From Acridotheres tristis (taxonomy: Eukaryota; Chordata; Aves; Passeriformes; Sturnidae): a stretch of DNA of 64,000 bases. Numbering within the stretch: position 1 is the stretch's first letter; each line of letters opens with the position of its first letter. The position numbers and the translations under genes were made by a program. Shown here one piece after another: positions 48,181-59,300 of the stretch. Location: the NCBI GenBank assembly GCA_037013685.1, contig CM072906.1, forward strand, positions 6,322,001-6,386,000. Reading direction: 5' to 3'. The notes beneath the pieces are model-generated. The model saw only the letters and a program-made list of their open reading frames with translations, was not told the DNA's origin and made no database searches.

Positions 48181-51100
48181 GTGAGTGAGCAGCACGATCC
48201 CAGCTCTGCAGGCAGCTCCCTCGAGTGGGTCGGGAGGGATGGGTGACCTGAATTGGGGTGCTGCAGTACCTGCTCCTTTCCCGGGGTCTGCATAAAGGTG
48301 GTTCCTGCCGGGTATCTGCTGTACTGGTTTAAATGAATTAATAAAAACAGATAAACGCGACCTTTGTCCGCAGGAGGTGCCAGTGTGAGCAGCGGAGGGA
48401 GGTCCTGCTTGGTCGCGGGCTGGTGGGAGGAGGGAAGCGGCTTCCGCGGATGTCACGGCGTGTCCACAGCGGATGGAGGGTTTGCCATGGGAATCCTGCC
48501 CTCTCCCTCCTGTTCCCTGGCGACATGCCCTCGGGCTGGCCCCTGCCTCTCTCGCAGATCCAGGTTTGCTCTTGGGATGCAGCCACACTCCTTGGCTGCT
48601 CCAGGTGAGCCTGGAGACAGGACTGGCTGACGTCCTCCCACCCCTCCCTCAGCTTCATGCCGGGGAGTTCCCTTTTCCATCACGCAGTGTGGCCCAGGAG
48701 AGTTGGTTTTTCCCCCAGAACAGCGTGGGCTGGTTGCTGTTGCTGAACAGGGGGGTGATGGAGTGAGCCCAGGATCTGGATGGGAGCTGTGCCACTTGAC
48801 TGGGACAAGAGGGCCCTGGGGACAATCACCAGTGTTACCAGCAGCACTGGGAGCCTGGGTGTTTTGGCAGGGAGGATGTCACCCCTGTGCCCAGATGTGC
48901 CTTTCCATATACCCCAATGCAGCCATTGGAGCCACCTGTGTGACCTCAGGGACAGGAAGGACCCTGGCTGTGGCCCTGCTTATGAGGAGCCTCCTGTGAG
49001 CATGGAGTCCAGAGCTCGGCCAGGCAGAGTTTTGCTGCCCCTTCCCTGGGTGAGCAGAGCCCCCAGCCCTCTCCCAGTGTCCTAGGGAGGGTAGGAAGAG
49101 CCCGACATGAGCAGAGATGCTGCCAGTACTGCCTGTTCCCTGCAAGCTCCCGGCTGTTTTCTCACATCTCCCCAGCTCCCCGCACCCCTTTCCCCTGTGC
49201 CACTGCCACCTCGAGGTCACTGCCACTTCCCACCCTGCCAGCCACCCACTTGGGGCACGCCAGGCACGGGTAGGGGTTCCTGTGGACAGCGCTGGAAAAA
49301 GCGATGCCCCGCCAAGCCTGGCATCAGGGTTTGAGCTTTACTCATCTCACGCTCTTCCTCCTCTGTCCCTGCCACCAGGACCTGCCAGAGGTGGGGAGGA
49401 GGCACACACGTGGGGAGGGTGACATGTTTTTCAGGTGGTTTTACAGCGAGGCGTCCCCCAAACCTGCCAAGCTCCTGCCTGTGAAATGGCCGTGGCACAG
49501 GCACGGGACAGCCGGGACCATCCCTGGGCCCCGCTGCTGGAGCAGAACCAAACCTTTGGGAACAGCCCCCCCTTCCCTGCTTCACTCGCAGAAGCTTCCA
49601 GTTGTGGCTGAGTCACTCCTGCTGTAGCTCCTTCTCTCTCCTTGTTTTGGATGGAAGTTTTCCATGGAAACCCACGCTGGGCCGGGCTGCAGGCTGGGAT
49701 AAACACGGCTGAATCACAAAAGGCCGTTTCGCCAAGAGCTGTCAGATGGCAGCAACAGCGTGTGGGGCCAGTGGGCACCTGCCCGGTCTTTGGGGGGGCA
49801 ACAGCAACACCTCTCCCTGCAGCCCCCACCAGCTGTGCTGGCTCAGCCCCCCCGGGCCCACCTTAAATTCCTACAGTGCCAAGATGCCACTTGGCAAAGC
49901 CAGGAGCGGGTGACAGGTTTTGTCTAGAAGTTTTCTGGGGCCACGTGCTTTCCCAGGGATGCACAGGGAAATCCCGTCTGGGAGAGTCCCTTGGGACCTT
50001 CGCTGCAGGCAGTGGGGGGCTCCACCTCAGTCCTCAGCCACCGGGCTCTGTAGGGTCATGGCTTGGAAGTCCCAGGAAGACCCTTCCCACCCTCCTGGCC
50101 GTGCACAGGGACACGCTCTGCAGCCACTGGGTGCATTGCCGAGGTAGGGCAGTGTTTGTGCCGTGCCTGTGCCCCGCTGAGCACCATTCCACCATGGAAG
50201 AGGCCGTGGCAGGGGCTGTGATCCTCCTTGCCACCACATTCCTTCCCAGCACCGCCGCGATCTCCATGCTGAGGAGGAGCACAGGAGCTGGACGGGCTCT
50301 GTCCCCCGGCGCTGACGGCTGGCCCCAGGCCCAGTGGCTTGGAAGCGCCGTTGGAAGACAAGTCCCAGTGTCAGGAATCCAGGATATTTTTAAGGACTCT
50401 GGAAGAAAAACTGATTCCAGGGTGTCAGCGGGAGAGACTTGGCGTTCAAAACAACAGTGCAGCTGAAACGTTCCCAGGCTGGAGCGTGGGGTCCAAGGGG
50501 CCACAGTGCTTCCCATGGGGCATGTCCCCTCACCCAGGGGTACCCTGGAAGGGACACTGATGTCACCATGGCCTGGACCTCACTGCGATGCTGGCGATGG
50601 GGTGCAAACAAGGAAATGTTTCCCAGGGTGTGGAGGGTGGGTTTTGTGGCAGTGGCAACTTTGCAGCATGGATGTGCTGGGCACAGCTGTGGTTTTACCT
50701 GAAAACTCCCATCCTGGAGGTGTGAGGTGCTTGGCCCTTCACCAAAAGCAGCAATGGGAAAAGCAGGAGTCAAAGAGAACAAGGTAGAGACATAACAGGG
50801 CACAATGGGGACCTGCTACCTCTGATCCTCCCCTACCCGTGGCTCCCGTATCCCACTGTGGCCCTGCTGACCCCTGGGGAGCTGGTGGGTGAGGGCAGAG
50901 CTGCCAGGTGCATGACCCTATGGATGGGTGAGGGATCCTAATGGGGCTGCTTTGGAGAGTGTGGGCAGGGGACCCTCTGTGACCCCTAGTCGGTCTAGGT
51001 CAGACACCCACAGGAGCCCTGTCCTGCAGGATCCCAGGACCGAAGGTTCTTGTTCAGGGACTCTTCCCTCTTCTTCTTGCCTCACTCACTTGGGCCTGAC

Positions 51101-51842
51101 CCTACATCCTCGGTGTCCTCATGGGATCAGGTACCTCCCTCCCCTCCGGGATCTGTGTGGTCACTACAGCCCTTCCAGCCCCCTCTCTCCAGGGCTGTGA
51201 GTCCCCGGTGCCCCCCACGAGCAGCCCTGCCCAGCCAGCACTGGTCGCCGCCGGCTGCCGAAGGCCCGGTGCCCGGTGCCGGGGCAGGCCGGGCCGCTCT
51301 GACTTCGCCGCTCAGGAATCTCCTGGCCGCGCCGGGCGGGTTGTGCAACCTGCGACCGCCCCCGGCCGCCCCCGCCCCGGCCCCGCGGGCCGCGCTCAGT
51401 CCCCGCCGCGCCGGCCCCGCCGCCAGCCCCGCTCCGCGAACGGCCCGCAGTGTCCCCGGAGGGGGGCACGGCACGGGGGGACGGGACCCCGACTGCCGAG
51501 CGGACAGATGCGGCTGGACGAGCCCGGCGGGGACGGTCCCCCAGGGGCTCCAGGTCCCCGCCGGGAGGGCAGGTGAGGGGCTGCGGGGCGGGGGCCAGGA
51601 TGGAGGATCCGAGGAGGGGGTCCCCATCGTTCCCGCTGCCCGAGGAGGAGCCGCTCGGCGCCCGCCCCCCCGAACAGTAAGAGTTGATGTGCGGTGAGCT
51701 GCATCCTGCATGTGAGCTCCTACTGCCCCGGGAGGCGGGCCGCCCCCGACGGGACCCCCGCCGCCCCGCCTCCGCCGCCTCGGGGACCCCTGGGTGTGGG
51801 CGAGTGGGGGAAGCCGGTGCTGCCCGCGGTGCGAGTCCGCCT

Positions 51843-51915
51843 GTCCCGGCGACCATGGCTGTAGACTGTTACCCCCCCAGCGGCACAGTAACAATCTAAA
51901 GCCACGGTCGCCCGG
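51843..51915 (-). ncRNA. MIR132: miR-132 precursor hairpin
   Basis: On the minus strand the two arms fold back over a loop of about 15 nt. The 3' arm at 51,850-51,871 is identical over its 22 nt to the vertebrate mature miR-132-3p as I remember it, with the seed AACAGUC. The 5' arm at 51,887-51,908 is miR-132-5p with one difference from human (A in place of C at position 12). Stem pairing continues outside both arms (GGGCGACC against GGUCGCC). miR-132 is an activity- and CREB-induced microRNA of neurons and other tissues, targeting for example p250GAP and MeCP2 in mammals. It lies about 570 nt downstream of miR-212 in the same transcript. Confidence 0.97.
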
Positions 51916-52434
51916 GCGGCGTCGGAGTGGGGGGGGGGGCCGGGAGGGCGGGTCGGGAGGGGGCAGCCGGTGCCTTGGCGACGGCGAGGAGGCGTCCCCG
52001 CCACCGCAGCGAGCGCGCCCGACCCCTACCGGCGGCGCGGGGGGGGGGGGGGGGTGGGCTCCCGGTGCTTGGGAGGGGGGAGTGTCGGTAGCATCGCAGC
52101 ATCAGTAGCATCCACCCACCCCCCTCCCCTCCCCCTGCCCTCCCACGCGTGTCCGCCCCTCCGGGGGTCCCCCCCTACCTGGGCTGCAGCGGGAAGGCGG
52201 GGGGGGGCGTCCGCCGTGGGGGGTCGGTGTCTGCGGGGGGGGAAAGAGAGAGCGGGGTCAGGCGGGCACCGGGACACCCCCCCCATCCCCGCCCCTTCCC
52301 GCCCTCCCTCCGCCCCCGTCGGGGCGCTCTCCCCGACGGCTCAGCACCACGGACAGCGACCGCCCCCCCGGCGCTGCGGCGGGGCCGGGGCCGGTGCGGG
52401 GCCGGTGCGGGGCCGGGGCCGGCGGTGGGTCATG
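51916..52434 (-). other. Spacer between miR-212 and miR-132
   Basis: About 520 bp of extremely GC-rich sequence with a G14 run near 52,039 (plus strand) and CCGGTGCGGGG tandem copies at 52,384-52,427. It belongs to the primary transcript of the cluster. No additional hairpin with microRNA character was recognised. Confidence 0.7.
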
Positions 52435-52512
52435 CTTCAGTAGCCATGACTGTAGACTGTTACTGTCCTGTCCCTACGCAGCAGTAAGCAGTCTAGAGCC
52501 AAGGTGCCGACG
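52435..52512 (-). ncRNA. MIR212: miR-212 precursor hairpin
   Basis: Minus-strand hairpin. The 5' arm at 52,483-52,505 equals human miR-212-5p as remembered. The 3' arm at 52,442-52,462 carries the shared AACAGUC seed and then UACAGUCAUGGCU, which differs from human miR-212-3p at three positions and so resembles miR-132. The two microRNAs share a seed and most targets. It is the promoter-proximal member of the cluster. Confidence 0.96.
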
Positions 52513-53159
52513 CTCTGACTCGGGCTCTCCTCGACGGGATCTCCGCGCTCTTTAGACGCAGCGGGGAGAAGGCGATCGACCCCCCCTCCCCGGGCTGCGG
52601 AGCCAGCAGCACCCGGGCTGGGGACACGGGGCTGCGGGGGAACCCGAGGGAGGTGGCAGTGGAGAGTGCCTGGCACGGCGGCACGGCGGGATGGGGCCGG
52701 GGGGTCCCGTCGGGGGTGGCTGCGGGGAGGCTCGGAGAGGGAGGGGGGCACAGCAGCGGTGTCACCGCCGAGCGGGACACGCACGCACAGCCCCACACAC
52801 GGATGCGCTTCCGCACCTCTCCCCGCCCTTCCCCCCCACAGCCAACCCCTGCAAGGTGCGGGCGGCCGGTCCCCGCCGTGCTCCCCCCCGGGGCGGCCCC
52901 GCGCTCAGCGCCCGCCCCCGCGCACCGCCCCCGCCGGCGCCGCCGCCCGGCCCCGCCGCCCCCGCCGCCCGGCCCGCACGTGGGGCTGCGCCAGGCGGCA
53001 CCGCACCGCCCCCGCCCGCCGCAGGGCTCCCCCCTGCCCCGGCCCCCGCTGCCCTCCGCTTCGCCTCACCCCCGCCCCGGGGCCGGCAGGTGCAGAGCCC
53101 GGTGCCGCGGGGCTCCGCTGCCCCCTCCCGCCCCCGCACCGAGCTCCGTCCCCGCTTAC

Positions 53160-53161
53160 CT
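53160..53161 (-). other. Candidate splice donor of the miR-212/132 host transcript
   Basis: On the minus strand CCCCAG|GTAAGC fits the donor consensus exactly, with the exon ending at 53,160. A second good donor, CAGGAG|GTAAGG, lies near 53,187. Either would make a noncoding first exon of roughly 70-100 nt from the predicted start, leaving both microRNAs in the first intron, as described for the mammalian locus. Confidence 0.5.
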
Positions 53162-53287
53162 GGGGGCCAAGCCAGCCGGTGCCTTACCTCCTGCGGGCCC
53201 CGAGGCTGCCGGGCCGGGCAGGGGCCCCGCGGCTCCCGGCGGGGCCGGCGCCGGTGTCGGTGCTGCGCTGTCCGCAGCGCGCGGGGC

Positions 53288-53375
53288 TTTTATAGGATCG
53301 GGCTCGTAGTAACGGGGATCTCGGCTCATTCATAGAAAAGCATCAACCTACACAATGACGTGAGCGCTACGTCAG
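53288..53375 (-). promoter_or_regulatory. miR-212/132 promoter: TATA box plus paired CREs
   Basis: In minus-strand order there is CTGACGTAGC (complement of 53,366-53,375), then TCACGTCA (53,356-53,363), then the TATA box CCTATAAAAG (53,288-53,297). The two CRE-like motifs are about 4 nt apart, in opposite orientation. The TATA box predicts a start near 53,260. CREB control through several CREs is the established regulation of this cluster in mammals, so the arrangement is what one expects. The motifs are seen directly. Function is inferred from the family. Confidence 0.75.
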
Positions 53376-53405
53376 CGAGGAAATTTAGGGAACGGGAAGA
53401 CGCTA

Positions 53406-53415
53406 CTATTTATAT
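53406..53415 (+). promoter_or_regulatory. Plus-strand TATA-like element beside the CREs
   Basis: CTATTTATAT lies 32 bp beyond the CRE pair, in the direction away from the microRNAs, and is followed by GC-rich sequence. It could support a divergent transcript under the same CREs. No donor or ORF confirms this. Confidence 0.3.
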
Positions 53416-55140
53416 CGGCGCGGGGGGAGGACAGCGGCCCGGAGCCGGGCAGGGGGTCCGGGCTGCAACAGGACCCGGCCCCTCCCCGACCCCTCCGGAG
53501 CCCCCCCCCCCTTCCCTGGCTGCTCGAGGAGCGCAGTGGAGCAACACCCAGCACCGCACATCCCTTCTGCACCTGCTGCCAGACCCAGGGGCCGTGTACC
53601 CACTGAGACACAAACTGAAGGTCCCGTCACCCTGGGAGTGCAGCGTGGGGCACCCCCTGCCCCAAACACGAGGTGTCCATCCAGGCACCAATGGGAACCC
53701 AAGGTGCCCATCGCCCCTGACCACCCCGCTAGGCCAGAATGTGGCCCCGTGCTGGCCTCGTGGCATCATCACGGGGCTGCTGATTTGGGGCTGTCTGAGC
53801 CCCCCATCATGGCAAGGGGTTGCAGAAGGGTCCCCACAACCGGGAATCAGCCTGGGGGTGCCCCCTGCCCACCTGCATCCCTCACCTACAGTAGTGTCCT
53901 GAGCAGCACCTCCCACGTGCCCCCTCATAGGAACCCCTGTCCTTCCATTGTCACAAGCACCCATGGGTGTCACTCCAGTGTGCTGCAGGATAATGGGACA
54001 GCACACAGCAGTGCTGGGGGCCGAGTTTAGAATACATGGGGTGAGCGTTGCAGCACCGTGCTGCCCTGACCCCTCCAGCCTCACAATGGGTTCTGACCCT
54101 CACTCCCACCAGGGCTGGGTCCCCCAAAAACCGTCAGTGCTACAGGAAGAGGTTGCGGCTTCATAGGTGAATTAATTTTGACCCCTTGCTCCTTCCCAAG
54201 TGTCAGCACCCCCCCAAGATAGGCCTAGAGTCATATCCAGGGGGATTTGGAAGCATCCTTTCCCCCTTTATCCATCTGTCCATCCGTCCATCCATCCATC
54301 TATCCATCCATGCATCCCCCCATTCCTGCTGGAACCGTCTGACCTCACTCTGCTCTGGTGAAGCATCACACCGGTAACCACAGCAACAGCGGCGTTGTCA
54401 TTGACAGCAGCATCCGCGCCCGCCAGCATCCGCCGCTGCGCAAGGCCGCACGCTGCTGCAAGGCCACACGCTGCTACGGGGGCCTCAAGCCACGACCCCC
54501 CCTACTCCCTTACCCCTCACACCCCCAAATACCTGCAGAGCGGCTCAGAGAATTAACCCCTCCCAGCCCTACCAGCACCTCCCCATCCTCCACCAACCAC
54601 CCCGCTCGAGGTGCTGCCACCCCCCCAGAACTCTGCAAAACGCCTTACCAACCCCCTGTTAGATGGGGGTGTTCCCCTCCTCTCTCCCCCCCTTTTTTTT
54701 TTCCCACGCAGCACCGGCGCTCGCCCCGTCGGGGCTCTCCGGTTCGGGAAGGGGAGGGGGAAATCGCTGCCGCAGCGCTCCCCGCCGCAACCGTGACTCA
54801 GCCCCGGGATTAGTCAGCAACTGGGGCCGGCCCACCCGCAACCGGCTGCGCAGCTCCGCCGTTCCTCCGAGGCCCGCGACCCCCCACACTCCACTGCCCG
54901 GTCCCCCCGACGCGCACCGGGGGACCGGGGGACCGGGGATGCTGAGTGGGGGGATCGCGGCCCCCGAGGAGGGGATGTCGCATCCCGGAGCGCGGCCCGT
55001 TGCTGCCATCTCGTGGGCTTCCCACCAGCGACTGCAGCCGTGTCCTTGTCGCGGGAGGGGGGGAGAGGGCCCGGGTATGTGGGTGGGGAGGGGGAGGTCA
55101 CCTGCAGGGCTTGGGAAGGCGGTGGTCGATGAGGGGGAGT
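53416..55140. other. Intergenic region, no gene seen
   Basis: GC-rich unique sequence without a supportable exon. It includes the ATCC microsatellite and a CpG-dense part at 54.7-55.0 kb. The latter contains ccgtgactcagccccgggat, which holds a perfect AP-1 core (TGACTCA). Confidence 0.7.
54269..54318. repeat. Imperfect (ATCC)n microsatellite
   Basis: About twelve copies of the tetramer ATCC with interruptions such as TGTCC, CCGTCC and CTATCC. Confidence 0.9.
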
Positions 55141-55894
55141 GAACGAGGAAGGGGTGGTGTCACCCCACCTGAGGGGGAAGGAGGTCTCGTGTCGTCGTGA
55201 CTCCACGGGGGAGGGGTCTTCACCTGCTTGGACATCACCCCACAAGGAAGGGATCCTATTGCCCCACGATGCATCACTTCAAAAGCAAAGGGGTGTCCAC
55301 CTCAAGCTCCAAAATATCATCCTGCTGGAAGTGCTCCTCAACCAATCTGAGCATTGTGCCACAAGGAAGAGGTCCCACTGCCCCAGGAAACGTCACCAGG
55401 CAGGTATGGGTGCCTTTTCGTGAGAACTGCCCCACAAGGAAGGAGTCCCACTGCCCCATGAAGCGTCACCCATAAGGGAAGGGGTCCCATCGTTTCACCA
55501 AGCATCATCCCACAGGGAGGAGATCATCACCTGCCTGCAAAGAAGGGGTTCCATCACCCCATCAAGTGTCATCCCACAAGGAAAGGGTCCCACTGCCCCA
55601 GGAAACAACACCTGGCAGGGATTGGTGCCCTTGTTTGACTGAAAATTGCTCCCACAAGGGGTCCCACTGCCCCCAAGAAACATCACCCGTAAGAAAAGGA
55701 GTCCCATCATCTCACCAAATTTTGACCCATAGGGACAGGACCCTCATCTACCTGCAGAGAACAGGTCCTGTCACCCCACCAGGCATCATCCCACAAGGAA
55801 GGGGTTCCATTGCTCCACAAAGCATCACCTCACAGGGATGGGTGCCCTTGTCTTCCCAAACATCCCCCCATAAGGAAGGGATTCCACTGCTTCC
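55141..55894. repeat. Degenerate higher-order tandem repeat, left part
   Basis: Subunits of about 40-70 bp share the core 'cacaaggaaggggtcccactgcccca', shown here only by its start cacaaggaagggg and end actgcccca, followed by 'gcatcaccc'. Copies begin near 55,241, 55,359, 55,431, 55,471, 55,511, 55,575, 55,652, 55,689, 55,729, 55,793 and 55,869. Groups of four repeat with a larger period of about 217 bp: the 'gcaggNatgggtgcc' marker recurs near 55,400, 55,616 and 55,834. There is no coding potential. Confidence 0.8.
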
Positions 55895-56560
55895 CAGTTC
55901 CAGGGGAATTGCAAAGCCCTGCTCCTGGGGAGGAAGATCCCAGGGACTGTCCAGCTGGACAGCAGTGCAGTGGAAAAGACCTTGGGGACAGGAAGCTGAC
56001 CATGTGTCCTTGGGATGAAGGAGGTGAATGGTGTCCTTGTCTGTGTTGGCTGACAGCAGGGAGAGGATCCTTCCCCCCTGCTCAGTCCTGGAGTGCTTGG
56101 TCCAGTGCTGGGCTCCCAGCATGGAAATACCAGAGAGAGCCCAGGGGAAGACCACTAAGAAGAGTAAGGGACTGGAGCATCTCTCTGATGAGGAGAGGCA
56201 CAGAGCTGGGACTGGCTGCAGAAGAGAAGGCTCCAGGGACCTATCAGTGCATACACACCCCTGGAGGGAGGGTGTGGAGGGCACAGAGCCAGACTCAGCT
56301 CTGTGGTGCCCAGTGCCAGGACCGGGGGCAGGTGGCATAGATGAATCTCACGGCTTCCTCTGGTCATCAGGGAACACTTTTACGCTGGGAGGGGAGAGCT
56401 GGCATGGGCTGCCCAGGGAGGTGCTGGAGTCACCATCCATTGAGATGTCCAAAACCACCTGGGCAAGGTCCTGTGCAGCCAGTCCTGGGTGGCCCTGCTG
56501 AAGCTTGGGTGATGACTCCTGAGGTCTCTCCCAATCTCAGCTCCTGCTGCTTGATTCTGT
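55895..56560 (+). mobile_element. CR1 LINE 3' fragment nested in the tandem repeat
   Basis: A sense-orientation CR1 copy of about 665 bp with the usual order of blocks: 'gcaaagccctgctcctgggg', 'gtgctgggctcccagcatgg', 'gggactggagcatctctctg', 'atgaggagaggcacagagct', 'gagccagactcagctctgtg', and the tail 'cctgaggtctctcccaatct' then tgattctg. Satellite-like units resume directly after it, so the LINE inserted into the array. Confidence 0.93.
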
Positions 56561-56770
56561 CTCTTGTGCACCTGGATATCCCTCCACAATGAAGGGTTGC
56601 CCTGCTCCATGAAATATCACCTTGCAGGGATAGGTGTCCTTGTCTGACCAAGTATCACTCTGTAAAAAAGACTCCTCTCAGTGTCACGCCACAAGAAAGG
56701 GGTCTCATTGCCGCATCAAGCATTGCTCCACAGAGAAGGACCCCCAGCCACTTGAGCATCACCCCCCAGG
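56561..56770. repeat. Degenerate higher-order tandem repeat, right part
   Basis: The same units as at 55.1-55.9 kb reappear after the CR1: 'cttgcagggataggtgtcct' matches the period marker, and 'ccacaagaaaggggtctcat' near 56,688 matches the core. The copies are more diverged than those on the left side. Confidence 0.75.
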
Positions 56771-59300
56771 CAATGACTCCCAGCAATGCCACCCAGACAG
56801 CACAGCAGAGAGCAGGCACCCTGACGGGTGCCAGGGAAGCTCTGCCCTTCCCACTGCCTTTCAGGGATCCTCTCATGATGAGGGGCACCCTGGAAGAACT
56901 TGGCAGGGTCCCGTGGCTGCCCCCAGCCTTGCTTTGCAGCAGGCAGGGCTGGGCACTGGAACAGCTCAGGAGATGGGCAGCCGTGATCCCTGCCCAGCCT
57001 GGAACAGCTCAGCACTGTCACGAGTTGCAGCCTCAGCCCAGCCCAGGTGGAGGGGACACACATCCTCCTGCACACACAGGGGCCGCAGTTTCGGGGCTGC
57101 TGTGCCCCAGCACCGCCGGGAAAATGAAGCGCGAGCTGCCAGCGGGGGCTGCAGGCTCCTGGCGCTGCCGGATGCGGCCCCGCTGGCCAACGCGCCGTAA
57201 TCGAAGACATGTGTGTGGGCTTTGGGGAGAGGCTGCGCTGGGAAACAGGGCCCTGCAGAGACCGGGGGGCTGTATCCTGTCCAAAAGCCCAGGTCCCACA
57301 TGAAGCCAGGCATGCGAACGCGATCCAAACCACAGCTGGATTTGAACCGAATCTCCCAGCATCTGGGCTAATTTGCTGCAACTTTGATTGATCGTGGGGA
57401 GGGGGCACAGGCGGGAAACTCTCCAGCTCAGACCTCCCAACAGAGCCAATGACTTAACCAGAACTGGTTCCAATCTGCTCAGCACATTGAGGCGAAAATG
57501 CCCCTTTCGCTGCGCGCTCCCGGCCGCCGGCGCTGGCTCCTCTTGCGGTACTGCAGCCCCGACCGTCCCCGTCCCTCGGAACTGGACATCAGCTGCAGCT
57601 CCCTGCGGAGACCCGGCAGCTTTTGAGAGCTCTGGGTGCAGAACGCTGGCTCAGGCTGCTGTGTTAGGATCCCTCCAGAAGGCTGAGCAGGACAGGACGG
57701 GGGATACTCGTGCAAGAAACCCCCCTCCACCTGCCCCAAACCCCCGCGGGCACCGATCCGCCCCTCTGCTCCTGGGAGACGCCGGGAATGGGAGAGGAGC
57801 TGCAAAGGAGGGTGGAAAAGGTGAAGGGTTTTTCCATTCCCTCCCTCGGCCGCTGCCCCCGGGGCTCGGCGTCACTCAGCAGGTAGCTGGGGCAGCCCGG
57901 GGTCCCGGGCGGCCCCGGGGGATGCAGCTGTCTGGGAGCCTCTCGCTGCCGTGATTTATGCAGCTCAGCCCCATAAATTACCGGGACGGAGCCCGCGGGA
58001 GCCATCGCTCACAGCGACGTCCAGAGCTCGCTGCCAGAACCTGAAACACTTCCAGCCGTTAATTGAAGAGGGGGGAAAAAAATGGGAGAGGGGGGAGAAA
58101 TTAGTGCCCGGGGAGTTGGGATTAAACCGCCGCTCTAACGAGGGTCGCCCACGTCCCGCTCCCAGGATCTCAGCGCTTCCTGTGGGCCATAGCCCAGCCT
58201 GGGGAGCAGGGAGGGGGATTTCTGAGGCGTGCCTGGGATGAGCCCACTGCAGGGTCCCCACGGGCAGTGACACTCCGTCCCGGTCCCCAGGGTGACGTCT
58301 CCGTAGTGAACTGGGACATGCTGAATCTGAAGGGAATCTGAGGATGAGTTGCAGGTGAGTGATGCTGAGCTGTGAGGGCAACGGCTGCACCCTCCCTGCC
58401 AGCACCCATCATTTTTTATCCCAAATTCAGGGCTGGCCAAACCCTGTCCCAGGCACCAAGGACCCCCATTGGCTCCCATTCACCAGGGGACCAGGGTTAT
58501 GGAGTGAAACCCCAAGAGCCCAACTAGGAGGGATGGCCACTGCTCCGGGTGCCCTGTTCAAGTCAGGGGTGCCAGCGGGACATCCCAGGATTAGCAGCCA
58601 GCCTGGGGAAGCCCATCACGATGCTCTGCTGTACCAGGAGGTTGTGCAAGAGGCTGCGGCTGTGAGAAAGGAGAAGTGAAAGTGTGAAGCGAGAGGCGGC
58701 TCCCCCCGCGCCAAGGGGGGTACCCCATGCTGCACCCCCAGCCCAGCAGCCTTTTCAGGGACGGCTGGAGGGATGAAGCCGGGGCGAAACGTGGCTCTTC
58801 CTCCCCCTCCTTCTCCTCCTCCTCCTCCTCATCCCAAACCACCGCAAGTCCCCAGCCCACCCCGAGCCACCGCCACCGCACATCTGGGCGCCAGCGCTGC
58901 GCGCCCCTCCTGCTTTCTGCTGTCCCCCCTCACCAGTAAATTAGGGCCGTCTGCCTTCCCTCCCTGCTCCCCAGAACCCGTTCCCACATCATCTCCACGT
59001 ATCGGACACGGTGTTCCACCCTCTGCACCCCAAAACGACGCCATCCACTCCAGCCTTCCCAACCGATGGGCGCCACCCTGCTTTGTGTATCGGCATCTAT
59101 CCCTCGGGTCGGGCGGCAAGCAAAACCCCTCCACTTTGTGGTTCCCCAGCACCGTCCGCCCCGTCGGGTCCCACCTGCGCGGGGAGGAGCCGCCTCCGGT
59201 ACCGGGGGGGGGGGGGTGGAGAGCACCGGGAGCCGCTAGATGGCGCCCTACGAGCGGTACCGACGGGGGGGACGCATCGCCCTTTGGCCGGGGACACCCC
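56771..59300. other. HIC1 upstream region, no gene seen
   Basis: About 2.5 kb without a supportable exon. CpG density is raised at 57.1-57.2 kb and 57.5-58.2 kb and again from 58.75 kb on, where it merges with the HIC1 CpG island. It contains a (TCC)n tract at 58,803-58,829 and a G13-type run at 59,205-59,217. In mammals this side of HIC1 carries promoter and enhancer elements. Confidence 0.65.

Larger units (their letters stand above)
46756..51842. other. Intergenic region between OVCA2 and MIR132
   Basis: About 5 kb without a gene I can name. Contents: an AT-rich TATA-repeat segment (46,905-46,992), a short imperfect repeat of 'gttaaaccagcagga' type at 47,624-47,672, a CpG-dense block at 47.9-48.2 kb with a possible first exon, and unremarkable GC-rich sequence from 48.6 to 51.2 kb. 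CpG density rises again toward the microRNA cluster. Downstream exons of the minus-strand microRNA host transcript may lie here, but none can be fixed. Confidence 0.7.
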
